In this document: in pieces, positions 1-7,250 of the stretch
How the letters are laid out: each line of letters opens with the position of its first letter
How positions within the stretch are numbered: position 1 is the stretch's first letter
Source of the DNA: Sphingomonadales bacterium
GTDB taxonomy: Bacteria; Pseudomonadota; Alphaproteobacteria; Sphingomonadales; Sphingomonadaceae
NCBI GenBank assembly: GCA_028868335.1
Contig: JAGWUU010000130.1
Coordinates: 1 to 8,646, forward strand
DNA: 8,646 bases
Direction: 5' to 3'
Made by a program: the position numbers and the translations under genes
The notes under the pieces: model-generated
Told to the model about the DNA's origin: nothing
What the model saw: the letters and a program-made list of their open reading frames with translations, nothing else
Databases searched by the model: none

Positions 1-19
1 CCCTCTCCGCCACACAGTC

Positions 20-37
20 TAAACAATTGATAAACAA
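20..37. repeat. Direct repeat TAAACAA x2, 11-bp period
   Basis: TAAACAA occurs at 20-26 and again at 31-37, separated by TTGA, so the copies repeat every 11 bp, about one helical turn. A CAATTG palindrome lies at the junction. Same-face repeats in an AT-rich patch suggest a protein binding site, but no known operator is recognised. Confidence 0.35.
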
Positions 38-52
38 GAGAAAATGTTCTCT
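37..52. promoter_or_regulatory. Inverted repeat AGAGAA-N4-TTCTCT
   Basis: Perfect 6-bp arms AGAGAA (37-42) and TTCTCT (47-52) flank the spacer AATG. The same arm sequence recurs as a second inverted repeat at 126-146. It could be an operator or a small hairpin. Function is inferred only from symmetry and recurrence. Confidence 0.3.
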
Positions 53-125
53 GAAGGCCGCGCAGGACCGCGAGTTTTGGCCGGATTTCCGTATTCGGAG
101 ACGCGCAACTTGTGCCGAATTTGGG

Positions 126-146
126 AGAGAAAGCCGCCGTTTCTCT
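126..146. promoter_or_regulatory. Inverted repeat AGAGAAA-N7-TTTCTCT
   Basis: Perfect 7-bp arms AGAGAAA (126-132) and TTTCTCT (140-146) flank the spacer GCCGCCG. This shares its arm sequence with the inverted repeat at 37-52, about 91 bp away centre to centre. No T-tract follows, so an intrinsic terminator is unlikely. Confidence 0.3.
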
Positions 147-188
147 GGGCCCGATTTGGCCATTACGGTTCCGGGTGTGTTCCCTTGC

Positions 189-229
189 TGGATCACTCGA
201 TTGGCGAGGTTGCAACGGGAAGTGATCTG
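189..229. repeat. Inverted repeat GATCACT/AGTGATC
   Basis: Perfect 7-bp arms at 191-197 and 221-227 extend to 9 bp if G-U pairs are allowed (189-197 with 221-229). The 23-nt interval contains the 8-bp palindrome GTTGCAAC at 209-216. In RNA it would be a stem with a large loop; in DNA it could be a binding site. No T-tract follows. Confidence 0.3.
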
Positions 230-529
230 AGGTCATGGCGCTGGCTGGATGCCAAGGATCGCTGACATAGCGGTCGCAGGACGAGCTGTGATGCCTCCTC
301 AATAGCCGTCGGACGCTGATGGTTGTTTTCTCGTTTCGTTCCCACGGCGGCAGTGAATCATCGTCAGCCGAGCAAGACGGGGAGTTGCGGGATGTTGAAG
401 GTTCAGTGCGAACCGCCGCCCCAGTCTCCTGATGAAACTGCCTCACCAATAGGCTGAAGTTTGTCGTTTGTCCTGCCGCCACCCAGCAGTCATCAACCTG
501 CATCAGTTACCGGTCGTAAACCGGGATGC

Positions 530-535
530 AGGAGG
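530..535 (+). promoter_or_regulatory. Shine-Dalgarno AGGAGG fixing the start at 541
   Basis: A perfect AGGAGG lies 5 nt before the ATG at 541. An in-frame ATG at 526 would put this site inside the gene and has no ribosome binding site of its own. The start at 541 is therefore preferred. Confidence 0.85.
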
Positions 536-540
536 ATCGG

Positions 541-1446
541 ATGTTTCGCGAAGTTCACTATCCCAGCCTGGACGAGATCGTCGCGGCGGCGCCCGAGGGA
601 ATGACCAAGTTCCGGATCGAGCTGGACGATCGCGGCGTGGCGCTCCTGACGCTGAACCGGCCAGAACGGCTCAATGCGTTTTCGATGGGTTATCCGGCGG
701 ACAAGCCGCGTCCGAGTGGGTGGTCGATGTACGACCGCTACATGCGTTCGCTGACCCAGGAACTGAAGCTTGATCCGGTCGTGCGCGTGGTCGTCTTTAC
801 CGGCGCCGGGCGCGCCTTTTCGGCGGGCGCCGACATCAAGGACTGGGCCGGAACGGAGGTCCACGCGGCAGACGTGCCTTCGCCCTTCGTCAAGCCAGGC
901 TTGCTGTTCGACGAGCACACCGCAATGATGCACATCTGGCTCAAGCACCTGATCAAGCCGACCATCGCGATGGTCAACGGTCCAGCGGTGGGCATGGGCG
1001 CGGACCTTGCCTCGGTCTGCGATATCCGCATGGTATCCGACACCGCCTTCTTCCAGTGGGCCTATGTCCTAAACGGCATCGTGCCCAGTGACGGCGCACT
1101 GTGGCTGGTCCAGCGGCTGGTCGGGCAAGGCAAGGCGCTGGAATGGCTGATCACCGGCAACCGCGTCTATCCTGACGAGGCCTTGCGCACCGGCTATGCC
1201 AACCACGTTATCCCTGCTGATGCGTTATTTGAGCAGACAATGGAAATGGCCCGGCGGATCGCCAGCATCGGCAGCCGCACGGTCCAAGCCACGCGCTATG
1301 CGATCAACTGTTCGGCGACGCTGGGCTTCCAGGATTCGGTCGGCATGGCCTATCTTTCGAACTACGCGACGCACGAGGAAGCGCGCTCGGCGATTGTCGA
1401 ACGGGCCAAGTCGCTGGGCGACCGACCGGCGGCGTCCGGGCAGTGA
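541..1446 (+). CDS. Crotonase-fold protein (enoyl-CoA hydratase/isomerase family)
   Basis: This 301-residue protein belongs to the crotonase superfamily, which acts on acyl-CoA thioesters in the cytoplasm through an oxyanion hole. Visible hallmarks are TLNRPERLNAF (about 37-47), the CoA/oxyanion segment AFSAGADIK (92-100) and NGPAVGMGADLASVCDIR (146-163). The two glutamates of classical hydratases appear replaced: Asp155 sits at the first position and Tyr175 at the second, with Asp184 in the PSDG turn. There is also an extra loop at about 50-62 (GYPADKPRPSGWS) and a longer N-terminus than minimal crotonases. Simple hydration is therefore not assured; an isomerase, hydrolase or C-C cleaving activity is possible. 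It is the first gene of the run, with a strong ribosome binding site, and overlaps the transporter gene by 4 nt. Family assignment is firm; the reaction is unknown. Confidence 0.92.
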   Translation: MFREVHYPSLDEIVAAAPEGMTKFRIELDDRGVALLTLNRPERLNAFSMGYPADKPRPSGWSMYDRYMRSLTQELKLDPVVRVVVFTGAGRAFSAGADIKDWAGTEVHAADVPSPFVKPGLLFDEHTAMMHIWLKHLIKPTIAMVNGPAVGMGADLASVCDIRMVSDTAFFQWAYVLNGIVPSDGALWLVQRLVGQGKALEWLITGNRVYPDEALRTGYANHVIPADALFEQTMEMARRIASIGSRTVQATRYAINCSATLGFQDSVGMAYLSNYATHEEARSAIVERAKSLGDRPAASGQ

Positions 1447-2756
1447 CCTGCGCCCCGGGACCAGACCGGTCTTTTTGGACCACGCTGACCTATTGCGTCT
1501 ATGCCGTGCCGCTGGTCGCGACGACCGCGGCGATCGGCAATTTCGTCACCCCGTACTACAGCGAAGCGCTGGGCCTGCCGCTCGCCGCGGTTGCCGCCGC
1601 ATTGCTGGCGATCCCGGTCTTCGATGCAATGTTCGATCCCATGATCGGCCTCGCCATCGATCGTTCGCGCTTTCGTCAGAAGCACCGGCCGTGGTTGCTG
1701 ATCGCCCTGCCGGTCTATCTTGCCGGAGTGGGACTGGTGTTCTTTCCGCCGGTTGCAGAAGTCTCGCGGCTTTACCTGATCGCGGCGGGAGCGCTGGTCT
1801 ATGCGGCCTACACCACCGCGATGGTGGTCCACCAGGCCTGGGCTGCCGCGTTGACCAGCGATCCGCGCGCACTCTCGCGCCTGTTCGGCTTTCGGGAACT
1901 GGCGGTGATCATCGGCATTCTCGGCACCTTCGGACTGGCCGCGATCGCCAGCCGCCAGATCGGCAGCGACATTGCCGCGCAGGCGCGCGCCGCAGGCGGC
2001 TTTATACTGGTCGCGATCAGCCTCGCCACGGCGATCACATGGACTTTCACGCCCGATACGGTTTTCGATCGGACGGTTGCTCCAACAGCGAACTGGCCCA
2101 TCCTGAAAAATCTATTGCTGACCCGCAACTTCGGTAGCCTCCTTGCGGCGATCCTGTTCTTCAACGGGGCATGGACGGCGATGTCGGCGATGGGCTTCTT
2201 CGTTGCCAAGCATCTCTACCGCGCGCCTTCGCTATTCGCTGCGGGACTCACGCTGACCTTCATCGTCGCGCCGTTCGGCATGGCCCTGTGGATGCGGCTG
2301 GCAGCGCGCTTGGGAGACCGGCAAACGCTGGTGCTGTCATGCCTCTATATGGCGGCCATAGCAGGATTCGTCCCGTTGGCTGTCCGGTTCGGAGACAACG
2401 GCCTGCTGGCCATCCAGGCCCTGCTGGGGATCGGTTTTGGCGCCGGTCCCTACCTGACCCGCGCGATTACCGGCAACCTCGCCAATGCCCACGTCGCCCA
2501 GAGCGGAAACGACGTGCGCGGCAGCGCCTTTGCCGCGGCGACCTTTTTCGACAAGCTCGGCAGCGGCCTTGGCGCGGCGGCGCTGATCCCGCTCGCCTGG
2601 CTGGACTTCGACCCCAAGGGCGCAGTCGATGAAGCTGCCCGCAGCGCTTTGCTTGGCGTCGCGACCGCTGCCCCTGCAATCGGCTTTCTGCTGACCGCCC
2701 TGTTCGTTCTGGTGATCGGCACGGCGCCCGATCGCGTGCCCCTTACCCAACTCTAG
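1443..2756 (+). CDS. MFS transporter of GPH (MelB-like) type
   Basis: This 437-residue, very hydrophobic protein has roughly twelve predicted membrane segments, the usual plan for the GPH/major facilitator carriers of the inner membrane that couple solute uptake to a cation. The GPH-like signature is DAMFDPMIGLAIDRSRFRQK at about 61-80, with Asp65 and Asp73, followed by HRPW. A second family-like segment is FFDKLGSGLGAAAL near 368-381. The start is a GTG at 1443 that overlaps the crotonase stop (GTGA), with no canonical ribosome binding site, suggesting translational coupling. No in-frame ATG exists before residue 64, which would already be past the first membrane segment. Many GPH carriers move sugars, but its place between two acyl-CoA enzymes suggests an organic acid. 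Family is fairly sure; the substrate is unknown. Confidence 0.88.
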   Translation: MTCAPGPDRSFWTTLTYCVYAVPLVATTAAIGNFVTPYYSEALGLPLAAVAAALLAIPVFDAMFDPMIGLAIDRSRFRQKHRPWLLIALPVYLAGVGLVFFPPVAEVSRLYLIAAGALVYAAYTTAMVVHQAWAAALTSDPRALSRLFGFRELAVIIGILGTFGLAAIASRQIGSDIAAQARAAGGFILVAISLATAITWTFTPDTVFDRTVAPTANWPILKNLLLTRNFGSLLAAILFFNGAWTAMSAMGFFVAKHLYRAPSLFAAGLTLTFIVAPFGMALWMRLAARLGDRQTLVLSCLYMAAIAGFVPLAVRFGDNGLLAIQALLGIGFGAGPYLTRAITGNLANAHVAQSGNDVRGSAFAAATFFDKLGSGLGAAALIPLAWLDFDPKGAVDEAARSALLGVATAAPAIGFLLTALFVLVIGTAPDRVPLTQL

Positions 2757-2759
2757 GAT

Positions 2760-3956
2760 ATGGATTTCAAGGCGATGACCAAACCTCTCGACGGAATCCG
2801 GGTGCTCGATTTCACCTCGGTGGTGTCAGGCCCAGTCTGCACCCAGGTTCTCGCCGCGCTTGGCGCCGACGTTATCAAGGTCGAGCCGCTGGCGGGCGAT
2901 CCGCTGCGTTCGACCCGCAGCCCCCTGATCGAGACGATCAGCGGTCTCTACATGCAGGTCAACCGGGGCAAGCGTTCGATTGCACTCGACCTGCGCGACG
3001 CTGAAGTGCTCGCTGCTTGCCTCAAGCTGGCCGAACAGTCCGACGTGATCGTCGAGAACTTCCGTCCCGGGGTGATGGACCGTCTGGGCCTGGGCTATGA
3101 GGCGATCCGCGCCTTGCGCGGCGATATTATCTACGCCTCGATCAACGGCTTTGGCGAAAGCGGGCCGTGGGCGGGGATGCGGGCCTACGATTCGATGATC
3201 CAGGCGCTTGGTGGATTCATGTACAAGCAGGGCGAGAACGGCACGCCGCGTCTGATCCAGTGCGCCGTGGCCGACAAGATCACCGGGCGCGCGGCTGCCG
3301 AAGGGGTGCTCTCCGCCCTGTTCGCGCGCGAGCGCGGCCAGGGTGGGCGACGGATTTCAGTCGCCATGCTCGATGCCTACATCAACTTCATGCTTCAGGA
3401 CACCATGGCGGGGCACAGCTTTCTCGATCACGAGGCGCCCGCTTCGCAGATTGACGCGCACCTGTCGTTCCAGACCAACGACGGCTGGATCTCGTTCCTG
3501 TTCCTCGGCATCGGCGAATACCACGCCTTCTTCGATGCTTGCGGACGACCCGATCTGGCCGCCGATCCACGGTACGAAACCCGCGACACATTGCTGACCA
3601 ACTTCGCCGCCTGGCGAGATGAAGTTTCCGTCCTGCTCGCCGGGATTTCGACCGAGGCAATCATGCGCGAATGCCGCCGCTTGCAACTGCCGGTGGCGCC
3701 GGTCCTGACCTTCGACGAAATGGTTTCCTTCGAACAGGTCGAACACAACCGCACCTTTTCCGAAGTCGATATGGGCGGGTCGGTCGGGCGGCTGCGCCTG
3801 CTAAATCCACCGTGGCGCTTTTCCGAAGGTTCGCCTGATCTGGAAGCCGTACCGGCTCGATTGGGCGAGGACACCGCAGCGGTTCTGGGCTCCGCGGGCC
3901 TTGATGAACAGGCGATCGCGGCGCTGATCGCGCGCAGGGCAGCAGCGGCCTGTTGA
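2760..3956 (+). CDS. CaiB/BaiF (class III) CoA-transferase family protein
   Basis: The product is 398 residues, the usual length for class III CoA-transferases, which move CoA from a donor thioester to a carboxylic acid through an enzyme-bound aspartyl intermediate. The N-terminal signature PLDGIRVLDFTSVVSGP (9-25) is followed by LGADVIKVEP (34-43), NRGKRSIALDL (68-78) and VIVENFRPGV (96-105). Asp172 in AVADKITG is in the place expected for the catalytic aspartate. The gene starts 3 nt after the transporter stop, so the two are surely co-transcribed. The ATG at 2775 (residue 6) is an alternative start, with AAGG just before it; homologues commonly begin close to KPLDGIRV, so either is possible. 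It probably activates the compound imported by the neighbouring carrier, or recycles CoA between pathway acids. The specific acid is not evident. Confidence 0.93.
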   Translation: MDFKAMTKPLDGIRVLDFTSVVSGPVCTQVLAALGADVIKVEPLAGDPLRSTRSPLIETISGLYMQVNRGKRSIALDLRDAEVLAACLKLAEQSDVIVENFRPGVMDRLGLGYEAIRALRGDIIYASINGFGESGPWAGMRAYDSMIQALGGFMYKQGENGTPRLIQCAVADKITGRAAAEGVLSALFARERGQGGRRISVAMLDAYINFMLQDTMAGHSFLDHEAPASQIDAHLSFQTNDGWISFLFLGIGEYHAFFDACGRPDLAADPRYETRDTLLTNFAAWRDEVSVLLAGISTEAIMRECRRLQLPVAPVLTFDEMVSFEQVEHNRTFSEVDMGGSVGRLRLLNPPWRFSEGSPDLEAVPARLGEDTAAVLGSAGLDEQAIAALIARRAAAAC

Positions 3957-3968
3957 GCGGCTACGAGC

Positions 3969-3981
3969 GACCGTGGCGGTC
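3969..3981 (+). repeat. Small hairpin GACCG-TGG-CGGTC
   Basis: A perfect 5-bp stem with a 3-nt loop begins 12 nt after the CoA-transferase stop. No T-tract follows, so it is at best a weak processing or pausing signal before the regulator gene. Confidence 0.25.
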
Positions 3982-4062
3982 CTGCCTTGCGGCTTGATTA
4001 TGGTAGGCGGCGCTCTAGGTTTCGCGCTGAACGAACAAACAACAAGGCGCAGCCGTCCAACC

Positions 4063-4962
4063 ATGTCCAGCACCCCTCCGCCCGTACTCTTGCAGACAGT
4101 CGAGGCGGTGGTGCGGCTCGGCAGTTTCAAGCGCGCGGCGGACGAACTGCTGATCACACCCTCGGCGGTCAGCCACCGCATCCGTTCGCTCGAAGCCTTG
4201 GCCGGGCAACCGCTGTTCATCCGCGAAGGCCAGGGTATTCGCCCGACCGAAGAAGCGGTTGATCTGGCCGCAATCATCGAACGCGCCAACCTCGAAGTCG
4301 CAGAGCGCTGGCGCGGGATCGTCAGCCGCGCGGCCCGTCGTCATTTCCAGATTCAGGCGATGGCGGCCTTTGCCGAACATTTCATCTTCGGGCGGATGGC
4401 AGACTTCAAGCGCCGATTCCCGACCTTCGACATCGCGCTGACCAGCGCGATCGATTTTGATCCGAAGGCCAGCGCAAACACCGACATCCTGATCGGCGTC
4501 GGCCAGCCGCCCGACAATGAATGGCGGGTCGAAAATATCCTTGATCTGACCGGCTGCCTGATCGCCAGGTCCGACAAGCTGGAGGGGGTATTCCGCGACG
4601 GAATGCTGTTCGGCCCGCTGCTCGGCTATTCCAGCACCGCGGACAACTGGCCAAGGATTGCCGAAGCCATGGATGCCGCGATCCACCCCGAGGCGCAGAT
4701 GATCCGGTTCGATTCAGTCGCTTCGGCGGTGTCCGCCGTGGAAGCCGGGATCGGCGCGGCGCTGGTTCCCTACTGGATCGCCAACGATCTGGCTGGTTCG
4801 GGGCGCATCGGAATCGTCAAGTCGAACGTCCCCAATCTCGGCCGGAAATACTGGCTCGCGGTTCGCCGCGAAGTGCGTGAGATTTCGGCGGTCGACCGGT
4901 TCTGCCGGTGGCTGGCTGCGACTGTGGCCGACGATGCCAGGTCATCGGCCACGTCTGCCTGA
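4063..4962 (+). CDS. LysR-family transcriptional regulator
   Basis: The product is 299 residues, the normal LysR length. An N-terminal winged helix-turn-helix spans about 8-66, with SFKRAADELLITPSAVSHRI (21-40) and LEALAGQPLF (43-52); the sequence resembles the GcvA-like branch. The effector-binding region follows from about 92 to 290. The frame is open upstream to a GTG at 3973 and an ATG at 4000, but starting there would add 21-30 residues with no family similarity. The ATG at 4063 fits best, although its only ribosome binding candidate (AAGG at 4044-4047) is distant. It lies about 106 nt after the CoA-transferase gene, so it may be in the same transcript or have its own promoter. It likely controls this locus, perhaps including the convergent receptor gene; the effector is unknown. 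Confidence 0.93.
   Translation: MSSTPPPVLLQTVEAVVRLGSFKRAADELLITPSAVSHRIRSLEALAGQPLFIREGQGIRPTEEAVDLAAIIERANLEVAERWRGIVSRAARRHFQIQAMAAFAEHFIFGRMADFKRRFPTFDIALTSAIDFDPKASANTDILIGVGQPPDNEWRVENILDLTGCLIARSDKLEGVFRDGMLFGPLLGYSSTADNWPRIAEAMDAAIHPEAQMIRFDSVASAVSAVEAGIGAALVPYWIANDLAGSGRIGIVKSNVPNLGRKYWLAVRREVREISAVDRFCRWLAATVADDARSSATSA
4924..4952. terminator. Possible bidirectional hairpin between convergent genes
   Basis: GTGGCCGA (4924-4931) and TCGGCCAC (4945-4952) form a perfect 8-bp GC-rich stem with a 13-nt loop. It lies in the last codons of the LysR gene and begins 16 nt beyond the stop of the oppositely oriented receptor gene. No U-tract follows on either strand, so it is not a canonical intrinsic terminator. 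It may still help separate convergent transcripts, since the two stop codons are only 6 nt apart. Confidence 0.35.
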
Positions 4963-4968
4963 TCGCTC

Positions 4969-7242
4969 CTAGAACTTGATCCCCACCCGTACTTCAACCG
5001 TGCGCGGATCTATGATCGAGGCCGCCTTGGCACCGGTGAACAGCGGCACGTTGACCACATAGGTCTTGGCCCGCACGTCGCCGATGTTCTTGGCCAGCAG
5101 CGAGATCGACAGGCGGTCATTGGGCGACAGCAATTCAACGCTGGCATCGGCGGTCGTGTAGCCCTTCTGCCAGCCGAGCGGGTCGAGATCTGGGGCGACG
5201 AAGGCGCCGCTGCGACTGTTCGCACCGGCATAGAGCTTCATGCTCCAGTCGGAGGCAACGGCAAACTCATAGTTCGCACTCAGGCTTGAGCTCCAGTGCG
5301 CGGCATCGGTCAGCGGGCGACCGCTGAGGTCCTGGCGGCAACGTCCGATCCCGGTCCAGGCGGCGGTTTGCCCGGTGGTGCAGGCGGCACCAGTATAGCT
5401 ATCGTAGTGCGCGTCGATATAGACCACCGACCCAGCCAGTGTGAACCCGCGCACCGGCGACCAGCGTGCTTCGGCCTCGACCCCGCGCGAACTGGCTTTC
5501 GCCGCGTTGGTGGTGATGAATGAGATGCCGTTGAACGCCTGGACCTGCAGGTTGTCGAACTTCGAATAGAACCCGGTCAGGTTGAGGTTGAAGCTGCGGC
5601 TCACGCCCCACTTCAGACCAGCTTCGTAGGCAGACACGCTTTCGCTGTCATAGGGCAGCGCAGTCCCCGCACTGTCCGAGGCGTCGAACCCGCCGCTCTT
5701 GAAGCCGCGTGTGAACTTGGCATAGGCCATCGTGTTGGGCGCGATCTTGTATTGCAGGGTAACGGCAGGGGTGAACTGCTTTTCCTTGATCGCCTGCGAC
5801 AGGCTGAAGTTGCGCGCACCCAGCACTGCACCCATTGTCGCGATCACGGTTGGGCTGGTTTCCGGAACGCCGGTCACCGGGTTGTAGATGACCAACGACC
5901 GATCGGCTGACTTGTCCTCGATCATGTAGCGACCGCCGGCGATCAGGCGCAGCCCATCGGCCAGCCGATAGCTCAACTCGCCAAAGGCGCTGTAGGTATC
6001 GGCGTGCTGGTCGAACACGCGGCGGGTCTGCGAATCGAGCGCGCCGCTCGTCACCCGGAACCACGGCTTGCCGACGTAGTGTGCGCTCTGGAAGAACAGC
6101 CCGGCAGTGTAGGCCAGCTTGTCCTCAGGCGTCGAGGCGAAGCGGAATTCCTGGCTGAACTGGTGGTACTTTTCCGAATTGTCGAAGCGCAGCACCGGCA
6201 CCGGGGTAAAATCGGAATCCTCGTTGGTGGTGCTAGTCTTGTAGGTGCTGTACCCGGTGTCGGAGGTGAGGTTGGCGCTGCCCAGCGGCAGGTTCACGCG
6301 CAGCGCGAGGTTGTGCGCGCTGATCGTGTTGAGATCGCTCCCCGGCGCACCGTTACTGAGCTTGAGATCAAGGTTCGATTCAAACTTCGGATCGAACGCA
6401 GTGAAGGTTCCCGTAAACGGTCCGGGCGCGAAGATCTGGAACAGGCCGCCCTGGCGCTTGCCGAACGAGTATTCGTACTTGGCGTTTACCTCGACATTGC
6501 CGGGTTGCCATGCGAGCGAGACGCGGGCGATGTTGCCAAGCCGCGCGGGTTCGTTCTCACCGGTGCGGGTATTGTACAGGAAACCCTTGTCGCGCTGTTC
6601 ATGCTTGTAGGCGATGCGTACTTGCAGGTTGTCGGCCAGCGGCTTGTTGAACACGCCGGAAACGTCCCAGCCGCCGAGGCGGGTTTCATAACCGCCCGAC
6701 AGCGAAATCTCTTCGCGCTTCGACGGGCGGGCGGTGATGATACTGACCGCACCGGCCACAGTATTCTTGCCGAACAGGATCGACTGCGGACCCTTGAGGA
6801 CCTCGACCCGCTCGACATCGAAGAACGGCGAGCTGAACTGGGCAGCGCGGCCGGTGTAGATGCCATCGACGAACATGCCGACCGATTGCTCGAACCCGCG
6901 ATTAGTGCCCGAACTGATCCCGCGCAGCGTGATGCGATTGCCGCTGGCGGATTCGGCAACGTTGAACGCCGGGACATAGTGGGACATCTGCTCGAAATTG
7001 GTGAGGTTGAGACCCCTGAGCTGTTCGGCCTGGACCAGGCCGACCGACACCGGAACGTCGCCCAACCGTTCGACGCGCTTCTGCGCGACGACCAGGATCT
7101 CATTGAGCGGCGTGTCCTTCTGGTCGGCATCATTTGCAGCCGGAGCCGCTTCGGCAGGCGCGGCAGACTGAGCGAAGGCGGTCGCCGGAAGGAGGCTCGC
7201 TGCAATGGCAAGCGATGCGACACCGAAACGAACTGAAGCCAT
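4969..7242 (-). CDS. TonB-dependent outer-membrane receptor
   Basis: This 757-residue protein is a 22-strand-type outer-membrane receptor that imports a ligand using TonB energy. A signal peptide is clear: hydrophobic residues 6-20, then TAFA before Gln25 as a likely cleavage site. A Pro/Ala-rich linker leads to a TonB box-like NEILVVAQKR (47-56). The plug follows, with RGISSG (107-112), VGMFVDGIYTGR (121-132) and ERVEVLKGPQSILFGKNTVA (144-163). The barrel carries GFKSGGFDAS (about 513-522) and ends in a terminal Phe, typical for outer-membrane assembly. Cys621 and Cys635 may form a disulfide in an outside loop. The frame extends upstream to 7374, but the ATG at 7242 begins the signal peptide and follows TAGGA. 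The ligand is unknown; the neighbours suggest a carboxylated catabolic substrate rather than a siderophore. Confidence 0.95.
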   Translation of the reverse strand: MASVRFGVASLAIAASLLPATAFAQSAAPAEAAPAANDADQKDTPLNEILVVAQKRVERLGDVPVSVGLVQAEQLRGLNLTNFEQMSHYVPAFNVAESASGNRITLRGISSGTNRGFEQSVGMFVDGIYTGRAAQFSSPFFDVERVEVLKGPQSILFGKNTVAGAVSIITARPSKREEISLSGGYETRLGGWDVSGVFNKPLADNLQVRIAYKHEQRDKGFLYNTRTGENEPARLGNIARVSLAWQPGNVEVNAKYEYSFGKRQGGLFQIFAPGPFTGTFTAFDPKFESNLDLKLSNGAPGSDLNTISAHNLALRVNLPLGSANLTSDTGYSTYKTSTTNEDSDFTPVPVLRFDNSEKYHQFSQEFRFASTPEDKLAYTAGLFFQSAHYVGKPWFRVTSGALDSQTRRVFDQHADTYSAFGELSYRLADGLRLIAGGRYMIEDKSADRSLVIYNPVTGVPETSPTVIATMGAVLGARNFSLSQAIKEKQFTPAVTLQYKIAPNTMAYAKFTRGFKSGGFDASDSAGTALPYDSESVSAYEAGLKWGVSRSFNLNLTGFYSKFDNLQVQAFNGISFITTNAAKASSRGVEAEARWSPVRGFTLAGSVVYIDAHYDSYTGAACTTGQTAAWTGIGRCRQDLSGRPLTDAAHWSSSLSANYEFAVASDWSMKLYAGANSRSGAFVAPDLDPLGWQKGYTTADASVELLSPNDRLSISLLAKNIGDVRAKTYVVNVPLFTGAKAASIIDPRTVEVRVGIKF

Positions 7243-7250
7243 GTATCCTA

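Larger units (their letters stand above)
1..540. other. Non-coding 5' region rich in short repeats
   Basis: I see no convincing gene here. The short open frames at 27-265 have no recognisable motifs, no good ribosome binding site and compositionally odd products rich in Arg. The region contains an AT-rich patch at about 15-52, unusual in this GC-rich sequence, plus several short repeats listed separately: a TAAACAA direct repeat, two AGAGAA/TTCTCT inverted repeats, three GCC-RATTT-like octamers, an ATTCGG/CCGAAT inverted repeat (93-98 and 115-120) and a GATCACT/AGTGATC inverted repeat. The stretch 230-520 shows no clear structure beyond a tandem GTTTGTC duplication at 459-472. No strong sigma-70 promoter could be picked out by eye. 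It probably includes the promoter of the operon starting at 541 and perhaps that of a gene beyond the left edge. Confidence 0.6.

Noticed and set aside
27..265. Two overlapping small plus-strand frames near the left edge
   Set aside because: No ribosome binding site, no motif, and they overlap a set of inverted repeats better explained as non-coding DNA.
459..472. GTTTGTC tandem duplication as a possible promoter or operator
   Set aside because: Only two 7-bp units with no matching -10 box or symmetry; too little to call.
1196..2137. A 313-residue plus-strand frame across the crotonase/transporter junction
   Set aside because: It overlaps two well-supported genes in another frame, and its Arg/Ser-rich translation has no recognisable motif.
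3973..4062. Longer LysR start (GTG 3973 or ATG 4000)
   Set aside because: The added residues lie before the normal LysR N-terminus and neither start has a good ribosome binding site; 299 residues from 4063 is the usual length.
4015..4686. A 223-residue minus-strand frame opposite the LysR gene
   Set aside because: The LysR helix-turn-helix and full-length effector domain are on the plus strand; the antisense product has no motif.
6004..7236. A 410-residue open frame on the plus strand opposite the receptor gene
   Set aside because: It lies entirely antisense to a clear TonB-dependent receptor with signal peptide, plug and barrel motifs. Its Arg/Glu/Ala/Leu-rich product shows no domain; long antisense frames are common in GC-rich DNA.
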